A DNA stretch of 13,694 bases from Giardia muris (Eukaryota > Fornicata > Diplomonadida > Hexamitidae), in the NCBI GenBank assembly GCA_006247105.1, contig VDLU01000040.1, positions 1 to 13,694 of the forward strand, in the 5' to 3' direction. The notes under the pieces are model-generated. The model had not been told where the DNA came from. It worked only from the letters and a program-made list of their open reading frames with translations, and did no database searches. A program made the translations under genes and the position numbers. Of the stretch, positions 1 to 7,069 are shown one piece after another (position 1 is the stretch's first letter; each line of letters begins with the position of its first letter).

Positions 1-520
1 ATGGGTGGGGGTGGTGGTCCATCATACGGATGGGGGTTCCTTCGGTCGGGGGTCCGTCCGGTCCTCACGGGACAGGATCCAGGGGGCCTTCACGTCCCTC
101 ATACGGGCACATGGACCGGGTCATCAGGGGGATCCGGGTCATCATATGGGCCCGGGCCTCATATCCATGGACGGGGACCCCCACGGGGCGGGCCCCCTTC
201 ATCGATCGGGTCCCTCACGGATCCTTCAGAGGGTGAAGATCGGACACGGCATGGGACTTTCAGGCCCCCACGGGTCATCGGACGGACGATCGAACGGGCC
301 CCGAGGGCACGAGTAGAGGTAGTGGGTCCATGGGGCCCGGGACGACGCTCATCATTCCAGACGGGAGGGAACCCTTCCCGCTTTCTCCTTCATTCAAGTT
401 TAGGACGGGAGGGCGCCGAAGCGACGGGCCCCTCAGGGGGGACCGAAGGGGCGCCCGAAGGGCGAGGCCACTGTGGGCACCGGCACTGACTGGGCGTCTG
501 TCCCCGGGCGGCCCGCGTCT
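1..520. repeat. G-rich degenerate short repeats, no gene seen
   Basis: The stretch is built from recurring variants of the words TCATACGG, TCATATGG, TCATCAGG and TCATCGG (near 22, 99, 121, 142, 199 and 277), interleaved with GGACCGGG, GGATCC and GGGGACCC. No clean period is visible by eye. Frames on both strands are open only because the DNA is GC-rich. Their translations are Gly/Pro/Arg/Ser-rich and show no domain, so I call no gene. Decayed coding sequence cannot be excluded. Confidence 0.45.
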
Positions 521-880
521 CCGTGTCCCTCGCATCTCTCGCATCTCCCGCGTCTCTCATCACCTCTCATCACTTATTATCGTCCTTATCGTGTCTCGTG
601 TCCTTATCGTCTCTTATCATCTCTTATCGTCCCCCGTCATCTCTCATCGCTCTCATCGCGTCCCCAGCCCCCCCACTCCTCTCGTGGATCCCCTGGCCCC
701 TCTCATGGATCCTCATGGATCTCATGCCTCATGCCCCCCCATGCCCCCTGACTCTTGAATCACCTCGTGGCCCCCCTCTCAGGCCTCCCCCTTCCTCCCT
801 CAGCCCTCCCACGCCTGCACACACTCCCCCCATCCCTCTACCACGTCGGGAGCCCTCTCCCACATCCGTCTGACTCGTCC
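521..880. repeat. Polypyrimidine tract of TCTCATC / TTATCGTC words
   Basis: The plus strand is overwhelmingly C and T. From 530 to about 660 it consists of the words CGCATCTC, TCTCATCA, CTTATCGTC and TCTTATC in loose tandem. It then grades into C-rich DNA containing CTCATGGATC repeats near 697-725. The reverse strand is polypurine, so the tract could form triplex or H-DNA. No coding sequence is supported here. Confidence 0.6.
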
Positions 881-904
881 CCCAACCCCAGGTCTCCAGA
901 TCCT

Positions 905-936
905 CCTGGATTAATATTTACTAATGAAAATCCAGG
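905..936. other. Hairpin: 8-bp stem with AT-rich 16-nt loop
   Basis: The arms CCTGGATT (905-912) and AATCCAGG (929-936) are perfect inverted repeats. The loop (913-928) is AT-rich, in strong contrast to the surrounding C-rich DNA. The word TAATATTTAC spans the stem-loop edge. It differs by one extra T from the TAATATTAC nonanucleotide at the replication origins of geminiviruses and some other circular ssDNA replicons. The hairpin lies downstream of the minus-strand locus ending near 1139, so an RNA 3'-end signal is another possibility. The structure is seen directly; any role is inference. Confidence 0.5.
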
Positions 937-1138
937 GGAATCCCGGACAATAGAGGGTTCGATCCATCATCTCGTCCCATGGGACTCCCGTCCCCCTGCA
1001 CCCTTACGACGGTGTTACGTGACTGTGCACGCAGTGGGAGGGCCGTGGGGGTCGTGGGGATGGCAGGGGAGTTGGATGGGGTCATCCTTGGGGACGGGTC
1101 GAGAGGGATGGAGGGCCACCTAAGGGCCTTGTGGGGGC
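937..1138. other. Spacer downstream of the left locus, G-rich from 1030
   Basis: This segment lies between the hairpin and the proposed end of the minus-strand locus. From about 1030 to 1138 the plus strand is rich in GTGGGG and GGGATGG words. I see no convincing coding frame, RNA gene or repeat family in it. Confidence 0.35.
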
Positions 1139-2380
1139 CTATGAGCGATCTTTGGGGGGTCGGGGATCTTTGTACAGAGATGCCGTCACATCACCTCCAA
1201 GCCTCCCTGGGGTTACTTGTGCTCGACCCACACGTAGCTCCGTCATGCACGTGGATGACCATCCTCATGCCCCGCCTTGACAGGCCCCAATGGTTCATCT
1301 CCCAAAGATGAAGGAGGAAGAGGCGGGGATCCAGCCACAACCAATCTCCCTGAGAATGTCGATGTGGGCTCCCGCACTACTATGGACAGGTGCCAGTGAG
1401 GAGAACCCGTCAAAAAGAGCAAGGCCTCGACACGACCGGTTAAGCACCCGAACCCGCCCCCTGTCCCAAAGGGCCGCTTTCCCCTTGACAAGCCCCCCGA
1501 CGCTTGAGGGACGCAAAGATCGGCATCCTCATCAACCATGATGATTCCACCACCAGGCCACCCCTGCCTGCCAATCACCTATATCGTTCACATCAAAGTG
1601 GATGCCGTTGGGTTCGACGACAATTCCATCCGGCCTGCGACGACGAGGCTTGATGATGACGATGCGATCGTCCATCCAGTGACGCACGATCGGATCGTTG
1701 ATGAGCGCTTTGCTCACGGAGACCTTCGAGTACAGTCCTCTTCGAGTCATACACCACGTCCAGCATCTGGTCGTTGGTCGACGTGGATCGTACCCATAGG
1801 ATGCCCTACGGATACTGGGCACTCCCGCACCAGCCGTTCACAGGGCACGTGTAGGCCATGGGCTCTCTTGGCTGCCTCCCAGAAGGGGATGAGATTGCCC
1901 GGTCAAAGATCATCCGGACCTCGGGGGCCCTCGGATACGAGTGTCCTCATTTGTGCAGCAGGGGTGGTTGTGCTTTGCCGTCCCCCGTGCCTCCCAGTGA
2001 ACGTGCTCATCGATGCTCATTTTCATCCAGGCCGGGCCCTTCCGACCCTGCATGTACGAAGAACTGGAGATGGAGGTACGATCCCCGACCACGTACCTCT
2101 CCTTGCCCGGATGGACGAGCTCAAGGAGCCAGTGCTCAGCATCCCAGCCCTCATCGTCGAGCTGCCTCGTGCCGATCCAGTTCCTCCCCCAAGACCCCAA
2201 CAACAGAACTGAGCCTGCAGCCGGGTAACACCATACATGGCCAGGCCTGCATCCCAGGAAGGAGGTGGGGTGACACATGTGAAGCCAGGCTCCAGTCCAA
2301 GACCCCGAGCCCATGCTTAGCTTCAACATGCAGGTCCAGATCAAGATGACCCGAAGGACCCCAATGGTCCGAAGAGGACA
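1139..2380 (-). pseudogene. Frame-broken protein-coding locus, function unknown
   Basis: I do not recognise this gene. Minus-strand DNA here translates into natural-looking, compositionally balanced protein with mostly G/C-ending codons, but in pieces. The longest is about 2380-1930, containing QLDDEGWDAEHWLLE and HPGKERYVVGD and ending in a Cys-Cys pair in HPCCTNE. It continues in the next frame at about 1945-1800, with a CPVNGWC motif, then at about 1830-1760. The frame at about 1745-1570 includes NDPIVRHWMDDRIVIIKP and the basic run PRRRRP. Weaker pieces follow down to a TAG at 1141-1139. Steps between pieces fit single -1 changes, or two in a row where one piece is short or unclear. No start codon could be fixed, and the 5' part may extend past 2380 into the duplicated region. 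It may be an intact gene in an assembly with missing bases, a pseudogene, or a gene with unusual decoding. Coding nature is inferred from codon and residue composition only. Confidence 0.5.
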
Positions 2381-2394
2381 TCAGAAGGGTCTGC

Positions 2395-3225
2395 ATGGTA
2401 TCGGAAGACCATTGGGAGCCCCCGATGATACTTCGAGGGGTCATCACATCCTCCCATCGGCCTTCACTCACGACTTCATCCCCACTTGACCATCAGCTGT
2501 CCCAGCACACGCATCCGGCCTCCTCGGGCCATAGGGTTGAAGACCTCGAACACCCCCAAGACCCCAGAAGACCCCAGACAGGAGATCCGACGACCATCAA
2601 TCCAAAAAACTGCCATCCATCCAGCCTCTCCATTCACGTTCGTACCGACTCCTGACACCTGTACCCGTCCCCGTACATGGACCATCGTCATTGACATCAG
2701 GACGGATATAGGTCGTCCCCCCCATGACCCAAGAGATCCTCGAGAACCCAATGGAGGCCCCAAGGGTCCAGAAGGCATGAAGGCATGGACCAAGAGGTCA
2801 TCACCTCCTTATCAGCATCACTCACGGCTTCATCCCCATTCCACCCCAGGACCAGAGGACTCGATGATGTCCAGCAATCAAGACGATCCAAAAAACCACC
2901 ATTCGTCCTCCATGCCAACCGAGCCCCCAGCCCCATTCGCCCGGTCCTCGGCCCTATCCGCCTTATATGGCCCTAACACCTGTATCCATCCATGCACAGG
3001 GGCCATCGGGGGGTATTACGACATGACCATCCATCCCCGACCCGAGGACAGGAGGACTCCACTCAAGCCTTCTACCGGCAGCAAGGCCAACCACCACCCC
3101 GACCTCATGGACAGAGGACCGGAGACCCCCGAAGCCAGGGCCCGCAAGGCCGACAACCCACCATGCCAAGATGATCCATCCTTCACTCAACACCCCTGCA
3201 TCCGACCCCATCAAGCCATCAAGGG
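2395..3225. repeat. Degenerate tandem duplication (two blocks, about 290-360 bp apart)
   Basis: Matching landmarks occur in the same order in two blocks. These are GAGG..TCATCACxTCC (2435 and 2794), TCACTCACGxCTTCATCCCCA (2464 and 2818), TCCAAAAAAC (2601 and 2887) and CACCTGTA (2656 and 2977). The changing offset (357, 354, 286, 321) shows indels between the blocks. On the minus strand both blocks read GDE-VS----E-VMT or similar in one frame, so the DNA may derive from coding sequence, perhaps the 5' part of the left locus. Words typical of the satellite (CCCCAAGACCCC) already appear near 2555 and 2740. The right edge is gradual rather than sharp. Confidence 0.55.
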
Positions 3226-5553
3226 CACGTATCCGTCCAAGGCCCCAACCCAGTCTCCAAGTCCCAAAGCCTAAGAGCCCAGCCCAAAGCTCACAAGAGG
3301 CCCAGAGACCCCCAGCACAGGAAGAGACCCAAGGTCACAAGCACCTAATCCCCTGAAGCCCAAGCCCCCGAAGACAACAAAGGCCCCCGGCCCCAGGCCC
3401 AAAGCCCTCAAGAGACCCCGAAGAGCTCAGCCCAAAGACCCAAACCTCCAAGACCTCAAGAAGCCCCAAAGACCCCAAGGTCCGATGCAGGAGGTCCCAA
3501 GGCCAAGAGGACCGAGGACCCAGCCTTCAAGGCCCAAGAGCTCAAGATGACTCCGGCTCCCGCCCAAAGAGTCCCGAAGGTCCACAACTCCAAGATCCCC
3601 AATGCCCCAATGTAGAAGGACCCAAGGCCCAAAGCTCCCAAAGACCCACTGCAGGAGGATCCAAGGACCAAGAAGCCCAAACATCCAAGCCCGAAGACCC
3701 CGGCCTCCAAGTCCAAGAGCTCAAGGTCCAAACCTCCAAACCCCCCAGGAGATTCCCAAAACCCTCAAGTCTCCGAAGACAACAAAGAGGCCCCAAGAAG
3801 CCCCCAGCACAAGATCCCAAGAGGTCGAAGAGCTCAAGGCCCAAAGACCCCGAGGCCAAGATGACTCCAGCTCCCAGACCCAAAGAGTCCCAAGGCCCCC
3901 AAGGCCCACTGCAGGAGGACCCAAGGCCACAAGCCCTCAGGACCCCGGATTCCGAAGACCCCCCTCAAGCCCCAGTCTCCAAGTCTAAGACCCCAAACCC
4001 CAAGGTCCAAGAAGACCTACCCCAAGACCTCGAAGAGCCCAAGAAGCCAAGGCCTCAACCCCGAAGCCTCAAGACCCCCAAGGTCAAAGACCCCCAACCT
4101 TCAATACCCAAGGCCGCAAGCCCCCCAAGGTCCCGACCTTCAATACCCCAAGTCCCCAAGCCCGAGGCCTCATTCCAAACCCTCCAAGTCCCCTAAGACC
4201 CCAGACCCCAAGCTCCGAGCATCTCAAGCCTCAACCCCGAAGACCCCAAGGTCCAAGCCCCCAGGTCTCCAACCCCGAGGGCCCAAACCCCAAAGAGGAC
4301 CCAAAGACCTACTGCAGGAGGACCCAAGCCTGAGAAGCCCCAACACAAGACCCAAGTCCCAAGGCCTCCCGAGACCCCAGCCTTCAATGCCCCAAGGCCC
4401 AAGCCCAAGGAGCCCGAAGGCCCACAACCCCAAGAGGTCCTAAGACCCCCAACACAAGAGCTCAAGACCCCCTAGGGCCCGCAACCCCCAATGCCCCAGG
4501 ACCTCGAAGAGACCCCAAGGACCCCATGCAGAAGGACTCAAGGCCCAAGACCCCAAGGGGACCAAGGACCCAAGAGGCCCAACACAAGAGCCCCAAACCT
4601 CCAAGGCTCGAGACCCCTAAGAGCTCAAGAGACCTCCAAGACCCTCAAGAGGATCCCGCAACCCCAAGACCCAGTGCAGGAGGACCCAGACCTCCAAGCC
4701 CCCCCAAAGACCCCAAATCCCCAAGAGCCAAGCCCAAGAGACCCCCAACTCCAAGGAGCCCAAGGCCCCAGCATTCAATGCCCAAGCCCGAAGCCCCAAG
4801 AAGCCAAGCTCAAGTCCAAGACCCCCAAACCCCAACGCAAGAGCCCAAGGCCCTAAGGCCCCGAGACCCCAAACTCCAAGGGACCGAGGGCCCAAAGACC
4901 CCTAAGAAGACCCCAAGGCCCTCAAGAAGCCCAAGAGCTCAAAGACCCATGGCCCAAGACCTTGAAGAGGACCCAAGGCCCAAGTCCAAGGAGCCCAGCC
5001 TTCAATGCCCCAAGGACCCAAAGCCCAAGACCCAAGAGCCCAAGCCCCCATGCCTGAAGGTCCAAGGTCCCGAAGACCCAAGGCCCTAACACAAGAGCCC
5101 CCAAGGTCCAAGACCCTAAGAGACCCCAGACCCAAGGGCCAGCCCAAAGGTCCAAGGCCCAAAGCCCCCAAGCCCAAGAGCTTCAAGCCCCCAGACCCCG
5201 AAGACCCCCTAAGTCCAAGCCCCCAAGCTCACAAGTCCGAAGGCCTCAAGAGACCCCAACACAAGAGGCTCCAAGGCCCCAAGCCCGAAGGCCAAAGCCC
5301 AAGCCTCAATGCAGGAAGACCCAAGCCAAGAGTCCCGAAGAGTCCAAGAGCCCAAAGCCCCCAAGGTCCAAGGCTCCAGCCTTCAATGCCCAAGACCCCT
5401 AAGACCCTAATCCCCAAGAGCTCAAGGGCCGGCCCCAAGCCTCGAAGAGTCCAAGAGACCCGAAGAGGTCAGCCCAAAGCCCCCCAGAGACCCAAGTCCC
5501 AAGCCGAGGGCCCAAGCCTTCAAGGTCCAAGACCCAAGGCCCAAAAAGGGGTC
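3226..5553. repeat. Subtelomeric C/A-rich satellite, left block
   Basis: The DNA is a patchwork of short words such as CCCAAG, AAGACCCC, AAGGCCC, AAGAGCTCAAG and CCTTCAATGCCC. T is scarce on the plus strand, so the minus strand reads as GGGTCTTGGGCTTGG-like DNA. There is no single fixed unit length: words of roughly 8-12 bp are shuffled. Longer marker motifs recur, such as TGCAGGAGGACC (near 3484, 3648, 3911, 4312 and 4675) and its variants. Open frames here are long only because T is rare, and their products are Pro/Lys/Arg/Ser/Gln-rich. I call no genes. Confidence 0.9.
4646..4735. repeat. Satellite segment shared with 13170-13260
   Basis: This stretch, with a CCCGCAACCCCAAGACCC core, the TGCAGGA marker, then CTCCAAGCCCCCCC and AAAGACCCCAA, reappears with few changes 8.5 kb away at 13170-13260. 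The two lie on opposite sides of the gene island, so the left and right satellite blocks belong to one array or exchange sequence. Confidence 0.75.
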
Positions 5554-5578
5554 AAATTTGAGGGGGAAAAGGGAACTA

Positions 5579-5616
5579 GCGGAGGCACGGCGAAAGGAAG
5601 GGGGAAGTGCCTCCGC
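5579..5616. other. Perfect 10-bp inverted repeat, hairpin with 18-nt loop
   Basis: GCGGAGGCAC (5579-5588) is matched exactly by GTGCCTCCGC (5607-5616). A 12-bp perfect palindrome, CCGGGGCCCCGG, follows at 5622-5633. Both lie where the satellite ends and the gene island begins, just left of the flank repeat at 5643. On the minus strand they are downstream of the RING-like genes. The position would suit a 3'-end or boundary element, but the structure is all that can be seen. Confidence 0.55.
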
Positions 5617-5642
5617 ACGGTCCGGGGCCCCGGGGACGGCCT

Positions 5643-5756
5643 AGAGAGGCTGGGACGAGGCTCGTGAGCTACTCGTAAGGGCGGAGCGCCTCTCGAAGCT
5701 CCAAGGCGACAGCGGGGTATGGGTGTGGACATGCGCGATACCCAGGCTCCTGGCCC
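5643..5756 (-). repeat. Flank repeat, left copy (3' flank of RING-like copy 1)
   Basis: This 114-bp stretch matches 6279-6393 with only two substitutions and a one-base difference in a C run. It begins immediately after the TAA that I propose as the end of RING-like copy 1. Its twin sits between the two RING-like genes. By analogy it may also carry a promoter for a further, leftward copy, but no MSESE-type start follows it: the DNA runs into the hairpin and then satellite. The island therefore looks truncated on this side. Confidence 0.8.
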
Positions 5757-5758
5757 GT

Positions 5759-6246
5759 TTACTTGCTAAAGAGGAAGTCGAGGAGCTTGTCCTCCTCCTG
5801 ATAGCGGGCGACCACGTCCATGGGTGGGTGAGGCCGCCGAACTTCATACCCTTGCCTGCGACCCAGACGAGGGAGTCCTCAGCCTACAGAGGGGACAGGG
5901 CCCTTCCTCTTTGAGAGGGAATAGCCAACTTTGAGGCAATCGCGCCGGTTGCAAGTGACCATGCCCTTACAGGCATAGCACTTGTACCCGCCTTCCTCGT
6001 TCCAGCGGGCGAAAGGTCGGAGGCATATGGGACACGTTCCATGCTGCTGAATTGCCTCCTCCTCGTAGAAGACGAGGGGCACGCAGGGGGCCTCTAAATG
6101 GTCCGCTTGGACCCCCGCGACATACGGACGAGTACGAGGGGCTCGTCCACGGCAGGCCCCTGTTTGAGGACAGGCTCGTCCTCCTCATCCTCCGAGAAGG
6201 AGGAGGAGGCCGTCGTGCCGCTGATCGAGATCTCCGACTCGCTCAT
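5759..6246 (-). pseudogene. RING-like C4C4 zinc-binding protein, copy 1 (frame-broken)
   Basis: The ATG at 6246-6244 follows an A-rich leader (GAAAAAG) and opens MSESEISIS, then a Ser/acidic stretch (EDEEDE at codons 19-24). This frame stops at 6096-6094. Homology with copy 2 resumes one frame over near 6117 at VQADHLEAP and carries the cysteine pairs CPIC (6034-6023), CYAC (5980-5969) and CNRRDC (5953-5936). A further -1 step brings in CPLCR (CPLC at 5897-5886). Two more -1 steps align the tail (LVWVAGKGM, then VVARYQEE) with copy 2 and end at a TAA at 5761-5759, in the same place as the stop of copy 2. Pattern: C-x2-C-x14-C-x2-C-x5-C-x4-C-x(about 12)-C-x2-C. Eight cysteines in this order suggest a RING-type cross-brace binding two zincs, and RING domains are often E3 ubiquitin ligases. 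That activity is inference. Third codon positions are mostly G/C in every piece. Missing bases or a pseudogene are the main explanations. Confidence 0.65.
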
Positions 6247-6253
6247 CTTTTTC
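6220..6253 (-). promoter_or_regulatory. Start-site block of copy 1, A-rich leader plus conserved N-terminus
   Basis: These 34 bases are identical to 7043-7076 at copy 2. They comprise GAAAAAG (6253-6247), the ATG, and the codons for MSESEISIS. Exact conservation across the leader and start, while the rest of the genes differ, supports this ATG as the true start in both copies. Very short A-rich leaders just before ATG occur in some protists. Function as an initiator is inference. Confidence 0.55.
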
Positions 6254-6278
6254 GTTTTGCGCCCACCCGGTCGGGCGG

Positions 6279-6393
6279 AGAGAGGCTGGGACGAGGCTCG
6301 TGAGCTACTCGTAAGGGCGGAGCGCCTCTTGAAGCTCCAAGGCGACAGCGGGGTATGGGTGTGGACATGCGTGATACCCAGGCTCCTGGCCCC
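6279..6393 (-). repeat. Flank repeat, right copy (between the two RING-like genes)
   Basis: This is nearly identical to 5643-5756 (two substitutions and CCCC instead of CCC in one run). It lies just after the TAA of copy 2 (6399-6397) and about 30 bp before the leader of copy 1. It is therefore both 3' flank of the upstream gene and probable promoter region of copy 1. No TATA-like box is obvious: the only A-rich element is GCAAAACGAAAAAG directly before the copy 1 ATG. Confidence 0.8.
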
Positions 6394-6396
6394 GAT

Positions 6397-7069
6397 TTAC
6401 GCTTTGCGAGGTCGACGCTTGAGGGTCCTGCGCTTTCTGATCTCCCTCTCGACCTCGTCCCTCTGGAACCTCTCCTGGATCCTCTGGATGATGGGGTTGA
6501 CCCCGGTGTGGTTGGCAGCGTGGACGCTCATGTCACCGCCTGCGTGCCAGTATACAGAGCCCGGGGTCCTGCAGAGGGGGCAGCGGTTCTCCCCAGGAGG
6601 CACTGGTACATGGTGTTGAGGCACATGATTCTGTTACATGTGATGCTCTTCCTACATGCGTAACATCTGTAACCCCCGAAACGATTCCATCTGGGCCAAA
6701 TGTCGAGACATATAATGCAGGAGCCCTCCCTCCTGTGGATCTCGCGACGGGTCTTGGTTGAGCGCTTGTAGGGAGCTTCGATGCGGTCGGCTTGTGCGGC
6801 CATCTCCCACGCGTCGGGGTAATTGCCCCACGTGGCGTCCACGCCCACGTCGTTGGGCATGCGCTCGGCGCGGAGCTCGGTGAAGATGGGCTCACTGTCC
6901 TCCTCATCCCTCCACGAGGGGTGTCGGGGAGCCTCTTGGGCGCAGGCTCGGGCGTGGAGGAGGTGAGGGGGTGGGAGTGGAAGCCCCATTCGAAGCCCGT
7001 GAGCGGGGGAGGCGTGGAGGAGCTCGTGGTCGTGGTCGTGGAGCTGATCGAGATCTCCGACTCGCTCAT
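6397..7069 (-). pseudogene. RING-like C4C4 zinc-binding protein, copy 2 (frame-broken)
   Basis: The ATG at 7069-7067, with the same A-rich leader, opens MSESEISIS followed by a Thr/Ser/Pro-rich stretch. After a -1 step the product continues as DEEDSEPIF through WGNYPDAWEMAAQAD to the cysteine pairs CIIC (6719-6708), CYAC (6665-6654) and CNRIMC (6638-6621). A second -1 step is needed to reach CPLCR (CPLC at 6582-6571). The tail then stays open through SVYWHAGGDM and a charged segment, ERFQRDEVEREI, to a basic end (KRRPRKA) and TAA at 6399-6397. The tail resembles a helix plus nuclear-localisation-like basic patch. CPIC-to-CPLC spacing in nucleotides equals that of copy 1. It is about 185 bp longer than copy 1, chiefly in the low-complexity N-terminal part. 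Product would be about 220 residues. The zinc site is seen directly, while a RING fold and ubiquitin-ligase role are inferred. It may be functional if bases are missing from the sequence, otherwise it is a pseudogene. Confidence 0.68.

Noticed and set aside
5759..7069. Introns as the cause of frame changes in the RING-like genes
   Set aside because: Homologous residues align without gaps across the shared junction, leaving no room for an intron. Only GT..AG pairs about 7-30 nt apart are present, and those checked were too short or did not restore the frame sensibly.
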